A DNA stretch of 64,000 nucleotides from contig JAOTYE010000017.1 of assembly GCA_029862045.1 (NCBI GenBank), forward strand, positions 1 through 64,000. Direction: 5' to 3'. A program made the translations under genes and the position numbers. Origin of the DNA: Gammaproteobacteria bacterium (GTDB lineage Bacteria; Pseudomonadota; Gammaproteobacteria; Steroidobacterales; Woeseiaceae). Below the pieces are notes generated by a model, which worked only from the letters and a program-made list of their open reading frames with translations, ran no database searches and was not told the origin of the DNA. Of this stretch, positions 1 through 6,971 are shown in pieces. Positions within the stretch are counted from its first letter, which is position 1; every line of letters starts with the position of its first letter.

Positions 1-488
1 AATTTCGGGCTGATTTGTACTATCGGCTTGGAGTCTTTCCAATTCGAGCCCCGGCGCTTCGCGAGCGCCGCGGCGACATTCCGTTACTCGTGTGGTTCTT
101 TATTTCCGAGCTGCAACATCGACTCGGCAGGATATTCGACGAAGTGTCCGCAAATGCTATGGCTGTCCTTACTGATAATGACTGGCCCGGAAACGTGAGG
201 GAGCTCAAGAATATTATCGAAAGAGCCATGATCCTCTCCCCAGGCTCAACGCTGCAGTTAGGCGACTGGTTCTCCAGCCAGCACGACGTCAACGTTGTTT
301 CTTTTGGGCCTTATGAACAAGCAGGCGAAACGATCGAAGAAGTTGAACGAGCACACATGGAAAGAGTACTAGTGGCGTGCGACTGGAAAATCCGTGGAGA
401 AGGCGGCGCAGCCGAACGCCTCGGACTCAAGCGCACCACTTTGCAGTCGCGAATGAAAAAACTCGGTATCCAACGGCCGACAGCCTGA
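1..488 (+). CDS. Sigma-54-dependent transcriptional activator, C-terminal part (5' end outside window)
   Basis: This is the end of a bacterial enhancer-binding protein. The open frame enters from the left edge at base 3, and about 161 residues are visible. They begin with the FRADLYYRL block typical of the late AAA+ sigma-54 interaction domain and run through the DWPGNVREL block. The protein ends in a Fis-type helix-turn-helix with GLKRTTLQSRMKKLGI near the C terminus. Such proteins hydrolyse ATP to open sigma-54 RNA polymerase promoters. The receiver or sensor domain and the Walker A and GAFTGA motifs lie outside the window, so the input signal is unknown. A sigma-54-like promoter lies about 130 bases downstream, in front of the next operon, which is a likely target. 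Confidence 0.93.
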   Translation, partial: FRADLYYRLGVFPIRAPALRERRGDIPLLVWFFISELQHRLGRIFDEVSANAMAVLTDNDWPGNVRELKNIIERAMILSPGSTLQLGDWFSSQHDVNVVSFGPYEQAGETIEEVERAHMERVLVACDWKIRGEGGAAERLGLKRTTLQSRMKKLGIQRPTA

Positions 489-503
489 CGGGCTAAGTTG
501 ACT

Positions 504-517
504 GCCGATATTTCGGC
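504..517. promoter_or_regulatory. Inverted repeat, possible activator binding site
   Basis: GCCGA and TCGGC are separated by four bases, making a perfect 5-bp dyad just after the activator gene. It is centred about 130 bases upstream of the start expected from the sigma-54-like promoter at 616-631, a normal distance for an enhancer-binding-protein site. It has no T-run, so it does not look like an intrinsic terminator. The role is inferred from position only. Confidence 0.35.
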
Positions 518-615
518 CGGGACATAAAAACTCTTCACCGCGATCGTCAGACACTCCCTCTAAATACTCTGCAGTTTCAATGTGATAACGCGAAAGTGAG
601 CGAAGGCGCATCCGA

Positions 616-631
616 CGGCACGCATTTTGCA
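616..631 (+). promoter_or_regulatory. Sigma-54 (-24/-12) promoter
   Basis: The sequence CGGCACGCATTTTGCA matches the TGGCAC-N5-TTGCA consensus at all but the first position. The invariant GG (617-618) and GC (629-630) are exactly ten bases apart. It lies 40 bases before the start codon at 671 and directly downstream of a sigma-54 activator gene, which strengthens the call. Transcription would start near 642. Confidence 0.7.
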
Positions 632-670
632 GCATTAGACGTATCTGGTACTAAATCGGGAGACGTCCGA

Positions 671-1609
671 ATGAACCTTTTGCCCAAATGCAGATTGCTT
701 AGCGCCCTTTCTTTGCTGCTCGCCCTGCTCACAGTCGCTGGTATGCCGGCGGCGGTCGCCCAGGAAGGACAGTCATCGGCGAGTGCATCTCAACAAGAGG
801 AAGAGATCGCAAGGCTCAATGAGCTGCTAGACCAGGCTAGGGCTGAGAGAATAGACACGGCTGTCGAGGCAAATAAGACCGGAACCGACCCGCGCGATTT
901 TTCTCTCAAGTGGATGCCTTTTTATCGATACACGGAGCTCGAAAACGGACTGACACAGCAAGATCTGACGGCGTTCGGTACTGTGCCATTCTCCCCTGAA
1001 CTTGGAATGTTCTTTGAAGTACCGATTGCCCAGTACCGTGATTTCAGCGATATAGAGGGGGTCCCCCGGGGCACCGATGCGATCGGCATCGGAGACATTG
1101 ATCTCAAGTTCTTGTGGAATCCCAAATCCATGGGCTTCACGTTCGGTGAAGACGGAAAAAAGAGCGGCGCTTGGCTGTTCGGTACAGATTTTGTTTTACC
1201 AACAGCGACTGATGATGCGCTGGCTGGCGATTCCTTGCTGTTCGCACCGATAGTAGGCGTTGTCGTGGACATGCCTTTGCATGGCTTTTTCGCGATGTTG
1301 AATCTTTACTACGTCGATGTGTACAAGAAGGACTCAGTGCCCGATACGTCGAAGTTCGTTGGACGATGGTTCTATATGCAACCCTTGACGCCACCGGGCA
1401 AATGGTGGGGTGGCCTCTACCTAATGCCGGAATATCAGCCGATTTATGATTTCGAGACCGATGACTTTTCCTCATGGATTGGTCTCGAGTTTGGCAAAAT
1501 GCTGGCGCCGGGAAAAATCGCTTATATCAAACCTGGCTGGGGCATCAGTAATTCGGAACCTACGGACCGAGGCGACACCTTTGAAGTCGGATTTCGGTGG
1601 TTTTTCTAA
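671..1609 (+). CDS. Predicted outer-membrane beta-barrel protein
   Basis: This 312-residue exported protein has no confident family name. The ATG at 671 is preferred over an in-frame GTG at 596. It starts a clear signal peptide (hydrophobic core, then a VAQ cleavage region around residue 30) and has GGGAGA upstream. The upstream start would place the sigma-54 promoter inside the gene. The mature part has a short coiled-coil-like stretch rich in Glu, Leu and Arg. It then has alternating amphipathic strands with many aromatic residues and ends in RWFF, the usual terminal aromatic signature of outer-membrane barrels. It is followed after 33 bases by a DUF4956-type membrane gene, probably in the same transcript. 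A transport or channel role is only inferred. Confidence 0.75.
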   Translation: MNLLPKCRLLSALSLLLALLTVAGMPAAVAQEGQSSASASQQEEEIARLNELLDQARAERIDTAVEANKTGTDPRDFSLKWMPFYRYTELENGLTQQDLTAFGTVPFSPELGMFFEVPIAQYRDFSDIEGVPRGTDAIGIGDIDLKFLWNPKSMGFTFGEDGKKSGAWLFGTDFVLPTATDDALAGDSLLFAPIVGVVVDMPLHGFFAMLNLYYVDVYKKDSVPDTSKFVGRWFYMQPLTPPGKWWGGLYLMPEYQPIYDFETDDFSSWIGLEFGKMLAPGKIAYIKPGWGISNSEPTDRGDTFEVGFRWFF

Positions 1610-1642
1610 TCGGGATAACAACAACCGGAACGAGGAAGTTGC

Positions 1643-2254
1643 ATGGCCAGTAAGGTTCCACAGTCTCTGTTTTGGAAGGTGGCGCTGTACTACGGTGTTC
1701 TTATCGTGTTGCTGCTGGTGCTGGTGGGCATAGTCCAACCGGAGTGGTTGAAGTACTTGCCTGTAGGCGGTTTGGATGGCTTGCCAGATAGCACTGAACT
1801 GACAGGCGAAGAATTTATGCTGGGACAAGTAATGACGTCGACCCAGTCCTTGGGGTTTTTTGAAAATGCGCTCAACTTGTTCTCTGCCATGATCGGCTCG
1901 CTGATTGTCGCGATTCCTCTGCGGTGGGTGTATATGGCTAAGGGTTTCGGCAAGTCCTTTGATCCTGAGATCGCAGACGGCCTTCTGGCGTTGCCCCTGG
2001 TGGTTACGGGGATCGTATTCTGCATCAAGTACAGTCTGCCGCTCGCGTTTGCACTTGTCGGAATTCTCGCAGGACTCAGGGTTAAGACGGAGCTGAACAG
2101 CAAGTCGGATTCTTACTTCACCTTTGCCAGCATCGGTGTGGGACTGGCGATCGGCGCCGGATATCTTGCCATTGCACTGGTGCTTGCCGCATTCTTTTCT
2201 CTCACAATGCTCGTCGTCACGCCGGTGTCCACCGGTTATCGGACCGAGATCTAG
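1643..2254 (+). CDS. DUF4956-family integral membrane protein
   Basis: This 203-residue inner-membrane protein has about five hydrophobic segments and an acidic loop near residues 45-60. The block ending in LRVKTEL, followed by FASIGVGLAIGAGY, corresponds to the VRFR and GVGLAxGxG region that characterises DUF4956 proteins. The gene at 11031-11750 is clearly related, with the same order of segments and the same KSF, LAFAL and FASI-VGLA-GIG motifs. In other bacteria DUF4956 genes often neighbour VTC-type polyphosphate polymerases or CotH-type proteins, and their function is not established. Here the partner is the barrel gene 33 bases upstream, and the pair lies under the sigma-54 promoter. 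AGGAAG precedes the ATG. Confidence 0.75.
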   Translation: MASKVPQSLFWKVALYYGVLIVLLLVLVGIVQPEWLKYLPVGGLDGLPDSTELTGEEFMLGQVMTSTQSLGFFENALNLFSAMIGSLIVAIPLRWVYMAKGFGKSFDPEIADGLLALPLVVTGIVFCIKYSLPLAFALVGILAGLRVKTELNSKSDSYFTFASIGVGLAIGAGYLAIALVLAAFFSLTMLVVTPVSTGYRTEI

Positions 2255-2295
2255 ACGCGCTCATGTCTACGCACACGAACGGCTGGGAAGGGAAA

Positions 2296-2403
2296 ATGGG
2301 ACGGCTCGTTTTCCTAACCATAAGTCTGGTCATGTCGTATCAATCGCCAGCGACAGCAGAGGAACCTTTACTTTCCGAGGGCGCGGCCAAAATCATGGCA
2401 TGA
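2296..2403 (+). CDS. Possible 35-residue secreted peptide or truncated gene
   Basis: A short frame starts at ATG 2296, preceded by an excellent ribosome-binding site (GGAAGG, four bases before the ATG). It encodes a Lys/Arg-poor hydrophobic N terminus resembling a signal peptide, cut after TAEE or similar, and leaves only about 14 mature residues. An in-frame ATG at 2263 would add 11 residues but has no ribosome-binding site. It follows the DUF4956 gene by 41 bases and could be the third gene of that operon. A signal peptide with almost no mature protein suggests either a small peptide or a gene broken by a stop or frameshift at about 2400. No family is recognised. Confidence 0.35.
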   Translation: MGRLVFLTISLVMSYQSPATAEEPLLSEGAAKIMA

Positions 2404-2541
2404 ATGACGGATTTTATTTCCACTGCTCCCGCTTTTTCTTTGGTTGCCGACACCGGGCATGAGGTACTGCAGAAAAATGGCCACATGCTCGAGTTTGGTT
2501 CACAACTTACATTGGCAATTCAGCGAGCCTTCCATAAAATT

Positions 2542-3204
2542 TCACGATTCACGCTTCGCCGAAACGTAGGCGCCGACCAGACCGGCAACGAGAACAGCAA
2601 TATAAAACTGACCAACAACTGCTTGCATGTAAGCGAGGCCCCGAGACGTCGCCGAGACAGGCAAAATGTCGCCGTAACCCAGCGTCGTCATCGTGACGAA
2701 GCTGAAGTAGAGCCACTCGCTGTCCCAGCCCTGTTCGGTCGTCGGTGAAAATCCGGCAAACGATCCCGGCGAAACAAGGTCCACCAGGGTGTAGGTCATC
2801 GCCCAGATGACACCCAGCAATAGGTAGATGCATATCGCGCCGACAATTCGGTTGGTATTGATGTCGGTGCCGATCGCGACCTGTTGTATTGTGAACAATA
2901 TTGCTACGAGCAGGAATCCGATTAACAGTAGTATTGAACCGTACTGCAAAAACGGGGCATGCATGTTTATCGCGAGTACATTCAGAAGGACACCAGCGAT
3001 CACAAATGCCATGCCCACAGTGAAGAAGCGGCCGCCGCCTTTAAGGCTCCACACACCGATAACGAGAAGACAGGAAAACACCAGTCCCCTGACCAGCGGC
3101 GCACTGCCCAAATTGAGGTCATCGGCCAGCGGGATAGCGATCAGAAAAATCAGCAGCGCGATCAGTAAGAAAAAGAAATTGGTCCGTCCCACGTTGTGCC
3201 TCAT
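2542..3204 (-). CDS. Two-pore-helix type potassium channel family protein
   Basis: This 220-residue membrane protein ends in a canonical potassium-channel pore. The selectivity filter TTLGYGD is at residues 173-179 between two helices (about 120-142 and 192-214). The N-terminal part adds four hydrophobic segments (about 10-28, 38-53, 62-80, 88-108). The layout is therefore a six-segment channel without the voltage-sensor arginine pattern. No RCK/TrkA_N domain follows. I take the ATG at 3204, since the longer frame would add a Pro/Cys-rich stretch overlapping the divergent gene. It is divergent from a Na+(K+)/H+ antiporter with 68 bases between them, which suggests a shared role in cation homeostasis. 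Confidence 0.85.
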   Translation of the reverse strand: MRHNVGRTNFFFLLIALLIFLIAIPLADDLNLGSAPLVRGLVFSCLLVIGVWSLKGGGRFFTVGMAFVIAGVLLNVLAINMHAPFLQYGSILLLIGFLLVAILFTIQQVAIGTDINTNRIVGAICIYLLLGVIWAMTYTLVDLVSPGSFAGFSPTTEQGWDSEWLYFSFVTMTTLGYGDILPVSATSRGLAYMQAVVGQFYIAVLVAGLVGAYVSAKRES

Positions 3205-3272
3205 CTGTGCCGAAAATGTTAGGATTTGGGGTAGACAACGATAACAAAAATCAGGCCTTGGGGGTCGCGCCA

Positions 3273-4490
3273 ATGCATCATCACCAGTTGCTCATCCTGT
3301 TTGCGCTATTGATATTTGCGTTCGGCCTTGTTTCGCGTTTCGCTGAACGTAACTGGATCACAGGTCCGATGGTCTTTATGACGGTAGGAATACTCGGCAG
3401 CTCGCTGGCTTTCGGATTCCTGCATGTGACGCCTGATATGGGGCCGGTCAAACTTGTCGCCGAACTGGCGTTGACCCTGGTGTTATTCATCGATGCGACG
3501 ATGATTAACAGGGATGCCTTTACCAGTGGATCAAATCGAATTCCGGTTCGCCTCCTGCTTATAGGGCTGCCCCTAACAATGATCTTTGGCACAGTTTTCG
3601 GGGTGTGGATGTTCGACGGCGTCAGCATTTGGGCCATCATGTTGATGGCGTTTATCCTGTCGCCAACCGATGCTGCGCTCGGTCAGGCAGTCGTAAAAAG
3701 CGAAGGCGTACCGATCCAGATTCGGCAGTCGATCAGCGTCGAGAGCGGCTTGAATGACGGCATTGCGTTGCCGCCGATCCTGATCGTAATGGCATTGCTT
3801 GGCGCGGAAGCGGGCGAGCACGAAGGCGCCTGGCTCGGCTTTGTTATCAAACAGGTTACGCTCGGTCCTGTCGTCGGCCTTGCTGTTGGCTTTATCGGTG
3901 GCAAGCTCATGCAAATCATGTCCGACAAAGGCTGGACCGAAGAGACTTTCCAAAGGCTGTCCGCCTTGCCCCTGGCCATACTGGCCTTCGCATTTGCCGA
4001 AAGCGTCGAGGGTAACGGCTTCATTGCTGCGTTCGTCGCCGGTCTTGGGCTCACAGCTGCAATCACATCCCAATCCGTGAAGCACCAGGTGCAGGAATTC
4101 GGCGAGACCGAAGGCATGCAACTGATACTGGTTGTGTTCCTGATCTTTGGTCTGGCTATGGTGCCGGCTGCGGTGCCGTACTGGGGAACTCGAGAAGTTG
4201 TGTATGCGTTAGCTAGTCTCACAGTGCTAAGAATGCTACCTGTGGCGATTTCGTTGATAGGCGCCAAACTTGACTGGCAGACGATCACGTTTATCGGCTG
4301 GTTCGGACCCCGAGGCATCGCGTCGGTGCTGTACTTGCTGATGGCTGTTGCCGCGATTGGGCAAGTAGGATTCGAACGCGTTATGTCAGTGATAGTCCTG
4401 ACTATTATGATCAGCGTCTACGCACACGGCGTCAGTGCAATGCCACTGAGTCTTCGCTACGGTGCGAGTAGGCCATCGCGCGACATGTGA
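3273..4490 (+). CDS. Monovalent cation:proton antiporter, CPA1 family (NhaP-like)
   Basis: This 405-residue polytopic inner-membrane protein has about 12 hydrophobic segments and would exchange Na+ or K+ for protons. SVESGLNDGIALPP near residues 155-170 corresponds to the conserved ESxxNDG motif of CPA1 exchangers. The earlier SPTDAALGQAV block corresponds to the ion-binding unwound helix. GWFGPRGIAS near residue 345 is the second family motif. The ATG at 3273 starts MHHHQLL and follows a GGGGG run. An ATG at 3216 is possible but adds a polar extension. The 3' end overlaps the convergent lipoprotein gene by 34 bases. There is no cytoplasmic TrkA-C tail. Confidence 0.9.
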   Translation: MHHHQLLILFALLIFAFGLVSRFAERNWITGPMVFMTVGILGSSLAFGFLHVTPDMGPVKLVAELALTLVLFIDATMINRDAFTSGSNRIPVRLLLIGLPLTMIFGTVFGVWMFDGVSIWAIMLMAFILSPTDAALGQAVVKSEGVPIQIRQSISVESGLNDGIALPPILIVMALLGAEAGEHEGAWLGFVIKQVTLGPVVGLAVGFIGGKLMQIMSDKGWTEETFQRLSALPLAILAFAFAESVEGNGFIAAFVAGLGLTAAITSQSVKHQVQEFGETEGMQLILVVFLIFGLAMVPAAVPYWGTREVVYALASLTVLRMLPVAISLIGAKLDWQTITFIGWFGPRGIASVLYLLMAVAAIGQVGFERVMSVIVLTIMISVYAHGVSAMPLSLRYGASRPSRDM

Positions 4491-5086
4491 GAAGAGATCG
4501 CTTCTGCCTCATCGACAAAGACCGAATAGTCTTGTCTATGATCGTAGTCCTGGACAATTTTGGACTTCGATTCAATCGCCCAAACCGGCTCTCTATTGAG
4601 TACGGAGTAGAGTTGAGTCGCCAGCACTAGCGTATGACTGAGCTCCATACTCTGCGGTTCGACATACTCTGTTAATTCGACGCTCCATACATTGTAGTAA
4701 TACGTCGGTCGGATGTTATAGGTGGACTGAGGATTCATGTCCTGCATTTTTGATCCGGTGTTGAGGCTCACAAGTTGCGTAACGAGTACTGCGTCCGAAT
4801 TGAGTTTTTCCACCATGTCTACAAATGTCTTTCGGGTTACAGGCGTCTTGGTGTTCATCATCGAGGTGCTTGCGACAGCTTTGACGCCGAGTTCTGATAA
4901 CTGTCCGACGACTTCTTTTTCGAGGTAACGCCGCATATCGAACGACTCAAATAATGCAACGACCAGAATATTTTCATAAGGCGCGTCTGCGGACTCCTGC
5001 AGTTCCTGAACCGTTGTGATCTGTGGCCCCGAGGCGCACGCACTCAGAGCGACAGCCAGACCAATAACCAGCAGTTTATTAATCAC
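4457..5086 (-). CDS. Predicted lipoprotein, related to the one at 39108-39725
   Basis: This 209-residue lipoprotein has a typical lipobox, LSAC with the lipidated Cys at residue 17. The mature part has an alpha/beta character with repeated ILVVAL, DAVLVTQL and LATQLYS blocks. A second gene at 39108-39725 shares the same layout: ATxLYS, then VWS/AIES, then a C-terminal DEAxA.....RDxLI segment. They appear to be paralogues of an envelope family I cannot name. It is the last gene of the YibI/YibH-like operon. Its ATG overlaps the stop of the preceding gene (ATGA arrangement), indicating translational coupling. Its 3' end overlaps the antiporter gene on the other strand. Confidence 0.75.
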   Translation of the reverse strand: MINKLLVIGLAVALSACASGPQITTVQELQESADAPYENILVVALFESFDMRRYLEKEVVGQLSELGVKAVASTSMMNTKTPVTRKTFVDMVEKLNSDAVLVTQLVSLNTGSKMQDMNPQSTYNIRPTYYYNVWSVELTEYVEPQSMELSHTLVLATQLYSVLNREPVWAIESKSKIVQDYDHRQDYSVFVDEAEAISSHMSRDGLLAP

Positions 5087-5418
5087 GGTATCTTCTTTGG
5101 TAAGCTTTGAGTGGGGCTGCCTGCCTGGCGAATGGCAATGATAGTGGATCGGACCTGATCGAGAATCTCCTTGGTGTCTTCGGGCCCCAGCCGTTCGACT
5201 GCACTCTGTTCAAGATTGAACAATGCCATCAGATGTTGTCGCATCTGTCGAAAGGCTTCGGGATTCGATTTGCCGCACACGCTTTCATCGTTCTTCAGGA
5301 TGCGTTCTGCTAGACCCGGCCTGCCCAGTTCGATATCGCAGGCGATAGCGAGCATGGACAGCTCATGCGCGAGACCGTCGAGCTGCCGCCCCCAATAGGC
5401 GTGTTTGTGTTTGGCCAT
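5083..5418 (-). CDS. Small conserved hypothetical protein of a YibH-type operon
   Basis: This is a 111-residue soluble protein with no signal peptide, starting MAKHKHAYWG. The ATG at 5418 sits 13 bases after the stop of the membrane-fusion gene. Upstream in-frame codons would encode a Cys/Arg-rich shadow of that gene. The protein is mostly helical and contains two Cys residues (near 27 and 46). I do not recognise a family. Its position between the HlyD-like gene and the lipoprotein, with overlap to the latter, says it is co-expressed with them and probably acts in the same process. Confidence 0.65.
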   Translation of the reverse strand: MAKHKHAYWGRQLDGLAHELSMLAIACDIELGRPGLAERILKNDESVCGKSNPEAFRQMRQHLMALFNLEQSAVERLGPEDTKEILDQVRSTIIAIRQAGSPTQSLPKKIP

Positions 5419-5431
5419 CGGTGGTTCCGTC

Positions 5432-6562
5432 CTAGTGATCCAGGTACAGGTAGTTCTGCCAGCTCGACATCCGCAGCAAAATCTGGCGCATGATCGCGAC
5501 ATGGTGAAAGTGGTCAGAGTAAACGGCCACTTGCGCACGCGATCCGGTTGCCAGGTTGTACTCGGACATATCGTCGAGTACCTCGATGACGACCGGGACG
5601 CGGCCGATACGCTGAAAGCTCTCAGTGCCTACAAGGTTTCCGCTGGTCTGCAACTGGCCCTCAGCCATATTGGGAAGAACACTGACGACTTCCCCTTTGA
5701 AGACTCGGCCCGGAATGCTCGGGTAGACAATTTCAGCTTCGTATCCGGCTCGCAGTCGCAACGCTGAGTTTTGCCGAAAGGCGGCGATCATCGAAGCCTG
5801 TTCATCGTGCACGAATACCATAACGGGTCGCAATGGCAAGTTTGCCGCCATCATGCCGGGGCGCAGCAACAGCTGACTGACGTAGCCGCTGGTTGGCGCT
5901 CGAATAATTGTCCGCTCGACATCGTAACGGGCTTTCTCGAGTTCGGCCTGCAGACGCGCAACCTCTGGATTCTCACCATCGATTCCGGCTTCGAATGCGA
6001 TTTGCGCGCGTTCGAAGTCGGCTTCTGCTCGTTCCAGCGCTGCCGCGTCGGCGAGATACGTTTGACGCTGGTTTTCCATTTCGTTCTCGCTGATCGCCCC
6101 GCGATCGAAGATTGATTCATAGCGCTCAAATACGCCCTGGCTTTGGTCGCGATTCGCAGAGGCTTGCACAACGCTTGCACGTGCGGCGGCAACGGCCTGT
6201 TCGAGTTCGCGAACACCCTCCCGGGTGCCTGCTAACAGTGCCTGCTTCTGCCGCACGATGGCCTCGTAAGGTTTCGGGTCGATGCGGAACAACACGGTGC
6301 CTTTCTCGACAACCTGGTTCGGCTCGATCTCGACACTTACCACGATGCCCGCGACGGCAGGGACTATTGGTGTCGTAACGAAATACTCGCGCGCCATGTT
6401 GGAGTAGGGGTGGTTGTAATTCATCAGGAGTACAAGTGCGCCGACGAGGATGACGCCGCCCAATGCTGCTGTCGGGACCGTCCACTTGGTCAGCGGAATC
6501 TTGAAGATCTTGAAGACCGCAATGCAGATAGCCGTGTAGGTCAGGATAAGTAACAAGTCCAT
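5432..6562 (-). CDS. HlyD/EmrA-type membrane fusion protein (YibH-like)
   Basis: This 376-residue periplasmic adaptor is anchored by one N-terminal helix (about residues 25-50). After it come a biotinyl-lipoyl half motif (VVSVEIEPNQVVEKG, about 75-90), a long alpha-hairpin (about 110-215) and the second lipoyl half (IIRAPTSGYVSQL). A beta-barrel segment follows. Such adaptors bridge inner-membrane pumps and outer-membrane channels. No pump or TolC-like gene lies next to it. Instead a DUF3302 gene precedes it by 2 bases, the same pairing as yibI-yibH of Escherichia coli. The substrate is unknown. Confidence 0.85.
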   Translation of the reverse strand: MDLLLILTYTAICIAVFKIFKIPLTKWTVPTAALGGVILVGALVLLMNYNHPYSNMAREYFVTTPIVPAVAGIVVSVEIEPNQVVEKGTVLFRIDPKPYEAIVRQKQALLAGTREGVRELEQAVAAARASVVQASANRDQSQGVFERYESIFDRGAISENEMENQRQTYLADAAALERAEADFERAQIAFEAGIDGENPEVARLQAELEKARYDVERTIIRAPTSGYVSQLLLRPGMMAANLPLRPVMVFVHDEQASMIAAFRQNSALRLRAGYEAEIVYPSIPGRVFKGEVVSVLPNMAEGQLQTSGNLVGTESFQRIGRVPVVIEVLDDMSEYNLATGSRAQVAVYSDHFHHVAIMRQILLRMSSWQNYLYLDH

Positions 6563-6564
6563 GG

Positions 6565-6897
6565 TTACTCTCCCTTAGCCGTTTCAAGATCGGCAAGTCG
6601 TGCCTCGATCGCCTCGAGGCGCTCTCCGAGTTCGCCACCGGTGCCTTCGCCGCTGCTCGATGTGTCGATGCCCCAGCCGCGGTCTTCGCGATACATCATT
6701 GCCCATATCCAGAGGAACGGCCAGAGTGCATGCAGCGTGAACAGACTCACCCAACCGGCAACGTGCAACACATCCTGGTGCGGATGATTGCGCTTGACGG
6801 CGATTTCATACGGGATGTCGTGGATAGCGATGATGCCGTAAAAGAACACCAATGCGACGAAGACTAATATGAACAACGCGACGTATTCGAGAACCAT
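6565..6897 (-). CDS. DUF3302 inner-membrane protein (YibI-like)
   Basis: This 110-residue protein has two membrane helices (about 5-26 and 45-68). Between them lies the polar HDIPYEIAVKRNHPHQD loop typical of DUF3302. A soluble tail rich in Glu and Leu follows and looks like a short coiled coil. It starts the four-gene leftward operon, and its stop is 2 bases before the HlyD-like gene. In E. coli YibI and YibH occur as the same pair, and a role in export across the envelope is inferred only from the partner. AAGGAGAAATC precedes the ATG at a good distance. Confidence 0.8.
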   Translation of the reverse strand: MVLEYVALFILVFVALVFFYGIIAIHDIPYEIAVKRNHPHQDVLHVAGWVSLFTLHALWPFLWIWAMMYREDRGWGIDTSSSGEGTGGELGERLEAIEARLADLETAKGE

Positions 6898-6932
6898 GAT
6901 TTCTCCTTAATCTGCGGCGATTCTAGCACTTG

Positions 6933-6941
6933 TTATACTCC
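6933..6941 (+). promoter_or_regulatory. Extended -10 promoter for the mscS-like gene
   Basis: TGTTATACT is an extended -10 element (TGn followed by TATACT, five of six matches). It lies 30 bases before the GTG start at 6972 and in the short gap between divergent genes. No good -35 is seen at the usual distance, which is common for extended -10 promoters. Confidence 0.45.
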
Positions 6942-6971
6942 CAACACGGCTAAATTTTGGACGGAATTCCT

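Noticed and set aside
2404-2748. Open frame of 114 codons on the plus strand after the small peptide
   Set aside because: Its second half lies antisense to the potassium-channel gene, it has no ribosome-binding site and its composition is that of a shadow.
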